Shown here one piece after another: positions 1 to 7,365 of a stretch of DNA of 47,259 nucleotides (position 1 is the stretch's first letter; every line of letters starts with the position of its first letter). A program made the translations under genes and the position numbers. A model generated the notes under the pieces. The model had not been told where the DNA came from. It was given only the letters and a program-made list of their open reading frames with translations, and did not search any database. Origin of the DNA: Vicinamibacteraceae bacterium (GTDB lineage Bacteria; Planctomycetota; Phycisphaerae; Phycisphaerales; UBA5793); NCBI GenBank assembly GCA_011525805.1, contig WYBR01000037.1, forward strand, positions 1 through 47,259. The letters run 5' to 3'.

Positions 1-253
1 GCCCGGCGCAACCGTCACGCTCTACGCCAGCCGCAGCGGCGGCGGGACCGCCATCCCCGACTGCACTCTTCAGCAGAACGCCCTCCAACTCGCGGACCCG
101 CAAGTCATCGGCACCGCCGTCGCCGACAGCAGCGGCGTCGCCCACATCACCCGCCGCATCCCGCCGCTGCTCCGCGGCCGCACGGTGCTCCTCCAGGCCG
201 TGGTCCAGGATGAGTGCGCGATCAGCCAACTGGTCGTGCATCAGTTCGAGTGA
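1..253 (+). CDS. C-terminal tail of an exported four-cysteine-module protein (5' end outside window)
   Basis: Only the last 83 codons, read from base 2 to the TGA at 251-253, are present, so start, signal peptide and main domain are not seen. The tail matches the C-terminal module that ends four other proteins here (genes 1521-2564, 19130-20047, 25320-26411 and 45476-47259). It opens PGATVTLYAS where the others have GAT then [RQ][IV]A[LI]I, continues IPDC where they have IPPG.PC, and closes RTVLLQAVVQDEC where they have LQ.LDL.TC. It is the most diverged copy: the third cysteine is replaced in LLRGRT, and it carries about seven residues after the SN(V/A) position. No function is known for the module. 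By analogy with the complete copies the protein is probably exported. The reading frame and module match are clear; the rest is inference. Confidence 0.7.
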   Translation, partial: PGATVTLYASRSGGGTAIPDCTLQQNALQLADPQVIGTAVADSSGVAHITRRIPPLLRGRTVLLQAVVQDECAISQLVVHQFE

Positions 254-558
254 CAGGCAGGGTACGGAGAGGGCGTGATTTGATCGGTTCGCGGAAGTGG
301 CAGAGTTCATGCCGGAGGCACGAGGATGCAACGCCGTTCCGATCGCGCGCCCGATCCCCCAAACCTGTAAACCAAGAGCCGAGAGCACGAGAGAGCGGGG
401 CGCGCGGGCGGGCGTTTGGGACCATTCGGATTGCCGCCCCTTGCTCTCGCCGCGAAACGGAGAGCGCCGAAAGGCCGTCACGGCGTGCAAACGGGGCCGA
501 TCGGCGCGGCGGGCCGTAAACCACTCGGCCCCCGCCGAGATCGGGCGGAGGCCGTGAA
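254..558. other. Intergenic region without recognisable gene
   Basis: About 305 bases between the stop of the module protein and the 3' end of tRNA-Asn. Short open frames occur on both strands, but they are Arg/Ser/Pro-rich composition artefacts with no domain or ribosome binding site. I see no convincing terminator, promoter or RNA. Confidence 0.5.
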
Positions 559-631
<73 letters not shown>

Positions 632-1129
632 ATGGGTTGAAGCGGCCGTTCGCATCAGGATTCACCTGGGTTTCACCTGCCATCGGCCGCATGGGGAGCA
701 TAGGCTCATCATCGGCATCGTCAAGGCTCGGCAACAGTCGCCAGCCCGGCGGCGAGCGGGATCGCGGGCGAAGCGAGGCGGAAGGACCCCCGTCGGGGGT
801 GACTCGCCGGCCCGTCCGAAGGGTGGATCGAGGTGCGCCGCGGCTGGAGGCCGAAGCCGACTCCGGCGCCTCGCCGGCCAACTCCACCGCCGTGCCGCCG
901 GGCACCTCAACCGCCGCCACACCATGCAACTCGCGGCCGACGCGCTGGGCAGCCCACCAGCCGCCACCCGCGCCATCCCTGCCTGACCACGCCTCTTCCC
1001 GTTGCCCGCATCCGATCGCCGGCTACGATTGCAGTCTCATCCGGCCGGGGAGACGTTCGTTCTGCCCGGCCGGACGGTATCGTGCCCAAGCCGGCGACCC
1101 TCGTCCGGCACAGCGGAGAGCGTCAGATC
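632..1129. other. Intergenic region upstream of rpmE
   Basis: About 500 bases between the 5' end of tRNA-Asn (minus strand) and rpmE (plus strand), so the divergent promoters of both should lie here. A short perfect hairpin, ACCCCC-GTC-GGGGGT, is at 786-800. A candidate promoter for rpmE is at 1002-1029. Open frames crossing this stretch are low-complexity composition shadows. Nothing else is recognised. Confidence 0.5.
1002..1029 (+). promoter_or_regulatory. Candidate promoter of rpmE
   Basis: TTGCCC (1002-1007) and TACGAT (1024-1029) are separated by 16 bases, each matching four of six positions of the housekeeping -35 and -10 consensus. This would give a leader of roughly 90 bases before the L31 start codon. 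Inferred from sequence only. Confidence 0.4.
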
Positions 1130-1366
1130 ATGAAGCAGGAAATCCATCCCAAGTGGTACCCCGACTGCAAGGTCATTTTCGACGGCAAGGTCGTCATGAC
1201 CGTCGGCGCCACCGTCCCCGAACTCCGCGTTGACGTGTGGTCGGGCTCGCACCCCTTCTACACCGGCAAGAGTTCCTTCGTGGACATCACCGGCCGCGTC
1301 GACAAGTTCCAGAAGCGTTTCGGCTCCGGCACCGACTACTTCAAGAACAAGAAGAAGGCGAAGTGA
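1130..1366 (+). CDS. rpmE: Large ribosomal subunit protein bL31
   Basis: 78 residues, the usual size of bL31, a protein of the 50S central protuberance that contributes to a bridge with the 30S head. The start MKQEIHPKWY, the central VPELRVDVWSGSHPFYTG and the later GRVDKFQKRFG are family signatures. The start ATG has GGAGAG about ten bases upstream (1114-1120). Zinc-binding family members carry four cysteines. Here only one remains (PDCK near residue 13), and the position before HPFYTG is S rather than C, so this is the zinc-independent (C-minus) form. A strong hairpin terminator follows at 1421-1450, so the gene is probably monocistronic. The family call is very secure. Confidence 0.96.
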   Translation: MKQEIHPKWYPDCKVIFDGKVVMTVGATVPELRVDVWSGSHPFYTGKSSFVDITGRVDKFQKRFGSGTDYFKNKKKAK

Positions 1367-1420
1367 GGCCCTGAAGCGCCGAGGCGGCCGCCCGCCACGG
1401 ACCCCAACTGAATCAAAACG

Positions 1421-1450
1421 ACGACCCCGGACGATTGCGTCCGGGGTCGT
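1421..1450. terminator. Bidirectional rho-independent terminator
   Basis: A perfect 12-bp stem, ACGACCCCGGAC (1421-1432) with its complement (1439-1450), encloses a 6-base loop. Downstream on the plus strand is TCGCGTTT, serving rpmE. Downstream on the minus strand is CGTTTTGATT, serving the gene ending at 1521. The position between two convergent genes fits termination in both directions. Confidence 0.8.
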
Positions 1451-1520
1451 TCGCGTTTCGCACCGATGACGAGCGAGGAAGGAGCACCCGCCCGGGCGAA
1501 TGGATCCGAGGCTCAGTCAC

Positions 1521-2564
1521 TCAGGGGATCATCTCCACGTTGCTGGTCCGGCAGGTGTCGAGATCGAGCAGTTGAAGGAACCGGCCGCACGCGCCGCTGG
1601 AGGTGTTCCCATTGATCGAGTTGATGCCGTTCGTGCCCGAGCCGATCGTCTGCACGAGTTGAATGCTCTGGGCGCCCAGGCCGAGTTGCGTGCCGTCGCA
1701 CGGGTTGCCCGGGGGAATGACCACGCTGCCCCGATTGGCGGCGAAGATGATGGCGATCTGCCGACCCACGGTCGCACCGGACCAGGTGAGATTGATGGTT
1801 CCGGGGCAATGGCCGACGACCTCGAAGCCGAAGACCGAGCCGTCGCCGACGGCGAAGCGCGAGCCGGAGACGTTGAAGAAGACAGCCGGAGCGGGGGTCA
1901 CGCGGTAGTCGTCGAAGTTGTTGGTGCTGCGGTCGGAGGCGAGGCCCTGGAAGTGCAGCGACGAAGTTGAGGTGGAGGGAAGCGGTCCGGCGAATGGCGG
2001 CCCGAACTCGCCGTCGAGATCGTTGTCGAGGGTGCCGTTGGTCGGCCCCGTGTAGTTGCTCCCTCCGTAGGCGAGGGACCAGAGGACGGCTCCGAAGGAA
2101 TCTTCGAAGGTGATGCGTCCCGCGGCCAGATAGGAAGGCGGGATCAGGTTGGTCATCATGAAATCGGGCTGAGCATTGGGCGAGGTATTGGCGACGAAGG
2201 AAGCGGAGGCGACGAGGATGCGCACGCCGGCGCCCGAGTTGCTGATGTTGCTCGGGAAGGTGATGAGGGTGACGGGGTTGAGTCCGGCGGCGTCGTAGGC
2301 GACGATCTTCGTGCCCTGGATGAAGTTCTGGAAGCCGGACCGGGTGCGAAGTTCGACGGCCTGGGCGGTGGTGTCGCCGTTGACGCCGCCGATGGCCGCC
2401 TCGATCTGCATGAGGTGGAACGAGAGGGTCGATTCGGCCGCGCTTTCCGCCTGCGCAGCAGTGGCGAGACTGATCGCCGCGGCGGCGACAGCCGTGCGGA
2501 TGGAAGTGGCAAGAGCGCGAGGTGCAGCGCCGCGGCTGGGCCGCAGAGTGTCCGACGTGTTCAT
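1521..2564 (-). CDS. Exported protein with C-terminal four-cysteine module
   Basis: 347 residues. The ATG at 2564 is chosen because it follows GGAGAGGA at good spacing and opens a signal peptide: charged start, hydrophobic TAVAAAAISLATAAQA, then cleavage near AQA-ES. A longer frame to 2651 exists but lacks these signs. After a stretch rich in Thr, Asn and Gly (about residues 35-245), with beta-type segments such as VAYDAAGLNPVTLITF and VRILVAS, the last ~95 residues form the shared module: CPGTINLTWSGATVG, IPPGNPC, then GACGRFLQLLDLDTC and SNV. The N-terminal part recalls lamin-tail-like secreted domains, but I cannot assign it firmly. It is likely a surface or periplasmic protein of unknown function. 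It is transcribed toward rpmE, with a shared terminator between them. Confidence 0.8.
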   Translation of the reverse strand: MNTSDTLRPSRGAAPRALATSIRTAVAAAAISLATAAQAESAAESTLSFHLMQIEAAIGGVNGDTTAQAVELRTRSGFQNFIQGTKIVAYDAAGLNPVTLITFPSNISNSGAGVRILVASASFVANTSPNAQPDFMMTNLIPPSYLAAGRITFEDSFGAVLWSLAYGGSNYTGPTNGTLDNDLDGEFGPPFAGPLPSTSTSSLHFQGLASDRSTNNFDDYRVTPAPAVFFNVSGSRFAVGDGSVFGFEVVGHCPGTINLTWSGATVGRQIAIIFAANRGSVVIPPGNPCDGTQLGLGAQSIQLVQTIGSGTNGINSINGNTSSGACGRFLQLLDLDTCRTSNVEMIP

Positions 2565-2707
2565 TTGAGTATCCTCTCCGGGTGGAGTGTTGAATCCGGG
2601 CGCGAAGCCGAGGCCCAGTGCCGATCGGTCCGCGTCGCCCGCCGTGAACATGTCGCGCGGCCGGGCGAGTCTTGCAGGGAATTGCAGCGAAGGGCGAAGG
2701 GAGCGGC

Positions 2708-3352
2708 GTGTTCAGGGATCGACCCCATGCGGGCCAACGGCTCGCCGTGGAACTGCTCAAGTACCGCGGAAGCGATCCCCTCGTACTCGCCCTGCCGCGC
2801 GGCGGGGTTCCGGTCGGCTACGAAATCGCGCGCTCCCTCAGCGCGCCACTCGAAGTGATTGGCGTCCGGAAGATCGGCTCGCCGCACCAGCCGGAACTGG
2901 GAGTCGGGGCGATCGTGGATGGTCAAGAGCCGCAGGTGCTTCTCGACGAATCGCTCTGCGCTTCGCTGCACCTGTCGCGAGCGGACCTTGAGCCCGTCAT
3001 CGAGCGGGAGCGAGAGGAGATGCGGCGGCGCGAAGAGGCGTACCGCGGCGGACGGCCGGCGACGCCGGTCGCGGGCCGCATTGTGATCGTCGTGGATGAC
3101 GGCGTGGCGACGGGATCGACACTGCGCGCCGTGATCGAAGCGCTGCGGGGAAGGCGGGCGGGGCGGATCGTCGTCGCCGCGCCCGTGGCGGCGCCGGAGG
3201 CGCTGCGGCGTCTGCAACTCTTGGCCGACGAAGTGATCTGCCTGCACGCGCCGGCCTGGTTCCGGGCCGTGGGTCAGTTCTACGAGAACTTCAGCGCGAC
3301 GACGGATGAGGAGGTTGTGCGGTTGCTTGAGACAGCGCGATCATCGGAGTAA
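2708..3352 (+). CDS. Phosphoribosyltransferase-domain protein
   Basis: 214 residues from a GTG at 2708 that follows GGGAG closely and gives the family-typical start VFRDRPHAGQRLAVEL. An in-frame ATG at 2672 would add 12 unconserved residues. The type I phosphoribosyltransferase fold is shown by LALPRGGVPVGYEIA (about residues 27-41) and the PRPP loop VVDDGVATGST (about 128-138). The family is annotated as generic phosphoribosyltransferase and is sometimes fused to a dienelactone-hydrolase-like domain, which is absent here. The acceptor base is unknown; KIGSPHQPELGVGAI is typical of these uncharacterised members rather than of hypoxanthine, uracil or orotate enzymes. It converges on the GH57 gene, with an inverted repeat between them. 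Confidence 0.88.
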   Translation: MFRDRPHAGQRLAVELLKYRGSDPLVLALPRGGVPVGYEIARSLSAPLEVIGVRKIGSPHQPELGVGAIVDGQEPQVLLDESLCASLHLSRADLEPVIEREREEMRRREEAYRGGRPATPVAGRIVIVVDDGVATGSTLRAVIEALRGRRAGRIVVAAPVAAPEALRRLQLLADEVICLHAPAWFRAVGQFYENFSATTDEEVVRLLETARSSE

Positions 3353-3354
3353 TT

Positions 3355-3426
3355 GCCGCAAAGAGGCTCAGAAGGCTCAAAAGTGCGCTGTCGATTCACT
3401 TTGCGCCTCTTGTGCCACTTCGCGGC
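3355..3426. repeat. Imperfect long inverted repeat between convergent genes
   Basis: The arms at 3355-3385 and 3397-3426 match at about 24 of 30 positions and would form one long imperfect hairpin with an ~11-base loop. The arms contain runs such as GCCGCAAAGAGGC and CGCCTCTTGTGCC, resembling a dispersed intergenic repeat I associate with many bacterial genomes (from memory, unchecked). It fills the gap between the stops at 3352 and 3443 and could serve as a two-way terminator. Confidence 0.6.
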
Positions 3427-3442
3427 GCATCGGTTCGCCGCC

Positions 3443-4630
3443 TCACTCCCCCGCCGCCCGGCTGCGGATGCTGTCCAGCACGTTCATGAAGTTGATGTAC
3501 GAGTCGTACGGACTCTCATAGGGGTTGAAGTACTTGTGCACGTCCCCGTCGGCGAAGTACTTCGTGCACATGTAGTAGAAGTGGTCGCTCGTCGTCAGTT
3601 TGCGCCAGTCGCTCAGCAGGGCCTCGTCGCCCTTCGCCTTCACCGCATCCTCAAGTTTGTAGAGTTCGAGGAGCGCGTTGCTCTGCATCGCGTTGCCCAG
3701 CCAGGCGCTCAGGTCGCGCTCGGTGTCGGCCCAGGAGATCATGTGGGGCACGTCGTACTCGCCCTCGGGCTGGTACTTGAGCCCGCATTGGCGCGGCGTG
3801 AGGAAGTCGTTGTGCCCCGGATTGACGTCGAAGATCTTCTCGGGCATCGCGTCGAGGAAGGCGAAGATGCCAGTCTCCTCCCACTGGTGCTCACCGAAGG
3901 TCTCGTAGTCCATGAACAGGTTGCACACGTAGCCGTTGCCGTTGATCTGGTTGACCCATCCCGCAAACTTCTCGGCGGTCAGCGGCCAGTCGGCCCAGCC
4001 GCGGTTCGAGAAGCGAAACGCGATGTCGTCGCTGAGACGGTAGTTCTTGAGGAGCAGCGTGATGTCGCTCGCCGTCGGCGGGCGGTAAAGGAAGGTCGGC
4101 GAGCGATAGCCGAGCAGGCCATCCACGCCTTCACAGAGAATCGTGTTGTAGCCCCCCATTCCCGAGATGAAGCGGGCCAGATCGTTGTTGTAGATCAGTT
4201 CGGTGTTGCGGAAGGTCGTCGGCTCGGCCCCGAAGAGGTCCTTGAGCAGGGCGCGGTGCTTGAGCACCTGCTCGCGGAACTCGTCTCGGCTGTAGAGGAA
4301 ACTCAGCGAGTGGTAGTAGGTCTCGGAGATGAATTCGCAGCAGCCGCTCTGCGCGAGTTGCACGAAGAGATCGAGCACGTCCGGCGCCCACTGGCGGAGT
4401 TGCTCGATCACGACGCCGGTGAGGGAGTAACTGACGCGGAAGCGCCCTTCGTGGCGGCGGACGAGGTCCAGGATCAGCCGCGTCGTTGGCCGGTAGCACT
4501 TGTCGGCGACCTTGCGGCAGATCTCGCTGTTCTTCGCGTCGTCGAAGTAGCTGTGGTCCGTGTCGAAGACGCTGTAGCGCCGCAGGCGGGAAGGCTGGTG
4601 GACCTGGAAGTAGAAGCAGACGGACGCCAT
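3443..4630 (-). CDS. Glycoside hydrolase family 57 (alpha-amylase-like)
   Basis: 395 residues. The ATG at 4630 follows GGAG by six bases and yields MASVCFYFQVHQP, the conserved first motif of GH57; an alternative start 18 bases upstream is less likely. Family hallmarks in order are FYFQVHQP (residues 6-13), SLTGVVIEQL (69-78), FRNTELIYNN (140-149) with the probable nucleophile Glu144, and MDYETFGEHQW (240-250) with the probable acid/base Asp241. GH57 enzymes are retaining alpha-glucan hydrolases, transferases or branching enzymes with a distorted barrel. No signal peptide is seen, so it should act in the cytoplasm on glycogen-like glucan. The ~400-residue single-domain form is usually annotated alpha-amylase; exact substrate is open. 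Hairpin repeats lie directly upstream of its start. Confidence 0.9.
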   Translation of the reverse strand: MASVCFYFQVHQPSRLRRYSVFDTDHSYFDDAKNSEICRKVADKCYRPTTRLILDLVRRHEGRFRVSYSLTGVVIEQLRQWAPDVLDLFVQLAQSGCCEFISETYYHSLSFLYSRDEFREQVLKHRALLKDLFGAEPTTFRNTELIYNNDLARFISGMGGYNTILCEGVDGLLGYRSPTFLYRPPTASDITLLLKNYRLSDDIAFRFSNRGWADWPLTAEKFAGWVNQINGNGYVCNLFMDYETFGEHQWEETGIFAFLDAMPEKIFDVNPGHNDFLTPRQCGLKYQPEGEYDVPHMISWADTERDLSAWLGNAMQSNALLELYKLEDAVKAKGDEALLSDWRKLTTSDHFYYMCTKYFADGDVHKYFNPYESPYDSYINFMNVLDSIRSRAAGE

Positions 4631-4648
4631 GGCGGACTCCGGAGTCAC

Positions 4649-4714
4649 CCCACGATTCGCCGAGCCTCATCGTGGGCGTTGGGCAGCCCACGATTCGCCG
4701 AGCCTTATCGCGGG
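4649..4714. repeat. Two tandem copies of a dispersed hairpin repeat
   Basis: Copy one, 4649-4676, has arms CCCACGAT and ATCGTGGG around TCGCCGAGCCTC. Copy two, 4687-4714, has CCCACGAT and ATCGCGGG around TCGCCGAGCCTT. The same element recurs at 12577-12605, 17695-17777 and 20911-20977. Here the pair lies between the divergent starts of the GH57 gene (4630) and pyrE (4816). Confidence 0.85.
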
Positions 4715-4778
4715 CGTGGGGTGCGACAACTATTGTGGCCGCCCGCGGGGCGGCTTCAAGGAGCGCGATGCCGATTCA

Positions 4779-4808
4779 TCGACCGCTCATCCCGGCGGCG
4801 GCTACCCT
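4779..4808 (+). promoter_or_regulatory. Candidate promoter of pyrE (leaderless type)
   Basis: TACCCT at 4803-4808 fits the TANNNT -10 form and lies seven bases before the ATG at 4816. TCGACC at 4779-4784 is a four-of-six -35 match, 18 bases upstream. Transcription would begin at or near the A of the start codon, which explains the absence of a ribosome binding site. Confidence 0.45.
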
Positions 4809-4815
4809 TTTCGCC

Positions 4816-5343
4816 ATGGACCGAAGCGAACTCGCCCGGCGGATTGCGGAGGCGGCGCTGCTGCGCGGCGAGTTCACGCTGCGCAGCGGCCGCACGAGCC
4901 GCTACTACCTCGACAAGTACCTCTTCTCGACCCGCCCGGAGGTGCTGGCGGAACTGGGACGGCTCTTCGCCGAGCGCATCAGGCCGCGCCAGGTCGATCG
5001 CCTCGCCGGGGCAGAACTCGGGGGCATCCCCCTCGTCACCGCCGCTTCCCTCGCGACGGGCCTGCCCTGCGTCTTCGTCCGTAACGCGAAGAAGGATTAC
5101 GGCACGGCCAAGCAGATTGAGGGCCGACTCGAACGCGGCGAGAAGATCATCATCGTCGAAGACATCGCGACCACCGGCGGGCAGGTCCTCGAAGCCGCAC
5201 GCGTCCTGACCGACCTCGGCGCCGTCGTGGACACGATCATCTCCACTATCGACCGCCTCGAAGGCGCGCGCGAGAACATCGAGGGCGCGGGGTATCGCTA
5301 CGAGAGTCTCTTCACGAGGGCCGATCTCGGGATTGACGAGTAA
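4816..5343 (+). CDS. pyrE: Orotate phosphoribosyltransferase
   Basis: 175 residues, a normal length. It joins orotate and PRPP to give orotidine 5'-phosphate, the fifth step of UMP synthesis, in the cytosol. Signatures are GEFTLRSGRTSRYYLDKY (residues 18-35), the mobile basic loop RNAKKDYGT (89-97) and the PRPP loop VEDIATTGGQ (114-123). The start at 4816 is preferred because family members begin directly with a sequence like MDRSELARRI and a TANNNT box lies seven bases upstream. An in-frame ATG at 4768 with AAGGAG before it would add 16 unconserved residues and remains possible. No other pyrimidine gene is adjacent. It converges on nrnA. Confidence 0.93.
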   Translation: MDRSELARRIAEAALLRGEFTLRSGRTSRYYLDKYLFSTRPEVLAELGRLFAERIRPRQVDRLAGAELGGIPLVTAASLATGLPCVFVRNAKKDYGTAKQIEGRLERGEKIIIVEDIATTGGQVLEAARVLTDLGAVVDTIISTIDRLEGARENIEGAGYRYESLFTRADLGIDE

Positions 5344-5367
5344 GCCGGTTCGATCGCTGCGTAGCCG

Positions 5368-6372
5368 CTACACGCGGCTGAGCGCTTCGACGACCCCGGG
5401 GCGCACTTCGTCGAGGGGGTGTTCGATCTTGGCGCCCGAGGCGCGGGCGTGGCCGCCGCCGCCGAAGAGGCGGGCGACCTGGTTGACATCCACTGCGTTC
5501 GGTCCGGGCTTGGAGCGCAACGAGAGTTTGACGTGGCCGTGCTTCGTCTCGGCGATCACGCAAGAGACTTCGATGGACGCGACGCTCAGCGGCAGGTCAG
5601 AGAAACCGTGCGTGTCGTCGGGAGAAGCCTCGGAGGCTTCGTAGTCGCCCCGGCGGAGCGTCAGGATGGCGGCGCGGCCGCCGGCGACGATCTCCAGCGA
5701 CGCCAGAGCGCGGGCCAGGAGGCGCAGGCGGCCGAGCGGATCGGTCTGCTCGATGCGGCGATAGAGGTCGGCGTGATCGACGCCCGCGTCGATGAGGTTG
5801 GCCGCGAGACGCAACGTGCGCGACGTCGTGTTGGAGAAGCGGAACCAGCCGGTGTCGGTGGCGATGCCGAGGTAGAGCGGCTCGGCGATGGGTCGCGACA
5901 TCGGCACGCCGAGCAGTGCAATGAGGTCCGCAACGATCTGGCTGGCCGCCGCCTCCTCCGGCCGAACGATGCGCATGGCCGCGAGGTCGGCGTCGCCCTG
6001 GATGTGGTGATCGATGATCGCCGCGTGGTCGCAGTGCCGCTCCAGCCAGGGCGTGAGTTCGCGCAATTGCGACTTGGCGCCGGTGTCGGTGATCAGCACT
6101 AGATCGAAATCGTCGGGCGGCAGGCGCGTCTCCGCGACAAGGTGAACCGCCGTCGGCTCGATGACCGAATCGAAGACCTCCATGAGCGAACCGATGTACC
6201 ACACCGCCGCGTGCTTGCCGAGGTGCTCGATGGCGCGGGCGAGCGCCAGCGTGGACCCGATCGCGTCGCCGTCGGGCTTGACGTGGGTTGTGACGGCGAT
6301 TCGCGACGCGGCGCGGATGCGCTCAGCGATCGCGGCCAGTTCGACGTTGGACTCGTAGGACGCCGCGCTCAT
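5368..6372 (-). CDS. nrnA: DHH/DHHA1 phosphoesterase, oligoribonuclease NrnA type
   Basis: 334 residues. NrnA-type enzymes degrade oligoribonucleotides a few bases long to mononucleotides and, in many bacteria, also remove the 3'-phosphate of pAp. Manganese-binding motifs of the DHH domain are present: VTTHVKPDGDAIGS (residues 27-40), LITDTG (93-98) and IIDHHI (119-124). The DHHA1 substrate-binding domain carries FGGGGHARASGAKI near the C-terminus. The ATG at 6372 overlaps the ribF stop in ATGA, so translation is probably coupled to ribF. In other bacteria a DHH phosphoesterase is also found near ribF, often with rbfA and truB, which are missing here. The family call is secure; substrate preference is by homology. 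Confidence 0.92.
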   Translation of the reverse strand: MSAASYESNVELAAIAERIRAASRIAVTTHVKPDGDAIGSTLALARAIEHLGKHAAVWYIGSLMEVFDSVIEPTAVHLVAETRLPPDDFDLVLITDTGAKSQLRELTPWLERHCDHAAIIDHHIQGDADLAAMRIVRPEEAAASQIVADLIALLGVPMSRPIAEPLYLGIATDTGWFRFSNTTSRTLRLAANLIDAGVDHADLYRRIEQTDPLGRLRLLARALASLEIVAGGRAAILTLRRGDYEASEASPDDTHGFSDLPLSVASIEVSCVIAETKHGHVKLSLRSKPGPNAVDVNQVARLFGGGGHARASGAKIEHPLDEVRPGVVEALSRV

Positions 6373-7286
6373 GATGCGATCGCGTGCCTCGTGAGGAGTT
6401 CCCGGGCGCGTCCGATGTCGCGGCGGATCTGGGCGGCGACGGCCTCGGGGCCGTCGAAGCGCAGTTCGCCGCGAAGGAAGCCGTGAAAGGCAACGGTGCA
6501 CCACCAGCCGTACGCATTCGCGGGCACGCCGGCGTCGATGAGATGAACCTCGCAGCCGCGGCGGGCGGGGCCAAAGGTCGGCTTGACGCCGACGTTGATG
6601 GCGGCGGGGAAGAGGCGCCCGTCGGGGCCGGTCGCCTGACCGAAGTAGACGCCGTCGCCGGGCAGCATGCTTTCGGCGGCAACGTTGGCGGTGGGCACGC
6701 CGAGGCGCCGGCCGCGCTTCTCCCCTTCCACCACTTCGCCGCGAATCTCGTAGAACCGCCCGAGCAGCCGCTGCGCATCGCGCACGCGCCCGTGCCGGAG
6801 CATCCAGCGGACGAGCGAACTCGATACCGTGACGACGGAGAGATCGTCCAGAGTCGCCTCGACCGGAGGCACGATGAGGACTTCAAACCCGTGCGCGCGG
6901 CCGAGGTTCGCGAGTTGTTCGACGTCGCCGCGGCGCTGCCGGCCGAAGCGAAAGTCCGGACCCTCAACGAGCGCGCGCGGGCGGTAGCGAGCCGCGAGGG
7001 ACGCGATGAAGTCCTCGGGTGAAGTCCCGAGAATCTCGGCGGTGGGCTCGAGCCGGATGATCTCATCGACGCCCGCGTCGCGCAGGAGCGCCTCGCGCCG
7101 CGGCCAGTCGGTGAGGCGGGGCGGCACATTGCGAGGACGCAGGATGCTCGCGGGGTGGGGATCGAACGCGAGGACGAGAACCCGACCCTGTTTTCCGGCG
7201 CGCTCACGGGCCGTGGAAACGAGCGCCTGATGCCCAAGATGCACCGCATCGAAGTTGCCGATAGTGAGAACGGTCGGTCCGGGCAT
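6369..7286 (-). CDS. ribF: Bifunctional riboflavin kinase / FMN adenylyltransferase
   Basis: 305 residues, the usual size. It phosphorylates riboflavin to FMN and adenylates FMN to FAD in the cytosol. The N-terminal adenylyltransferase domain has TIGNFDAVHLGHQALV (residues 7-22), the nucleotidyltransferase GHxGH-type region, and a later VVTVSSSLVRWML segment. The C-terminal kinase domain has GRRLGVPTANV with the PTAN motif and INVGVKPTFG. The ATG at 7286 gives a standard N-terminus and has no Shine-Dalgarno, but TAGTGT lies seven bases upstream on its strand; 27 more residues encoded further upstream are unconserved. Its stop overlaps the nrnA start by four bases. Divergent from the glutamate dehydrogenase gene. 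Confidence 0.95.
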   Translation of the reverse strand: MPGPTVLTIGNFDAVHLGHQALVSTARERAGKQGRVLVLAFDPHPASILRPRNVPPRLTDWPRREALLRDAGVDEIIRLEPTAEILGTSPEDFIASLAARYRPRALVEGPDFRFGRQRRGDVEQLANLGRAHGFEVLIVPPVEATLDDLSVVTVSSSLVRWMLRHGRVRDAQRLLGRFYEIRGEVVEGEKRGRRLGVPTANVAAESMLPGDGVYFGQATGPDGRLFPAAINVGVKPTFGPARRGCEVHLIDAGVPANAYGWWCTVAFHGFLRGELRFDGPEAVAAQIRRDIGRARELLTRHAIAS

Positions 7287-7293
7287 AGCGGCA

Positions 7294-7299
7294 ACACTA
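7294..7299 (-). promoter_or_regulatory. Candidate -10 box of ribF-nrnA (leaderless type)
   Basis: On the minus strand TAGTGT ends seven bases before the ribF ATG. No good -35 match is seen. It belongs to the TANNNT set found before genes here without a ribosome binding site. Confidence 0.35.
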
Positions 7300-7365
7300 G
7301 GCCTTGGCGGGCAAATCCGCCAGCGCGCGGTGGCAGCCGCGCCGCGGTCGGCCAAGGATTCCCGC

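Noticed and set aside
4768-4815. Longer pyrE start with AAGGAG upstream
   Set aside because: The 16 added residues are outside the family N-terminus, and a TANNNT box sits at the right distance from the 4816 start. Kept as an alternative rather than excluded.
3353-5209. 618-codon plus-strand frame across the GH57 gene
   Set aside because: Antisense to GH57 with intact catalytic motifs, and runs out of frame through pyrE.
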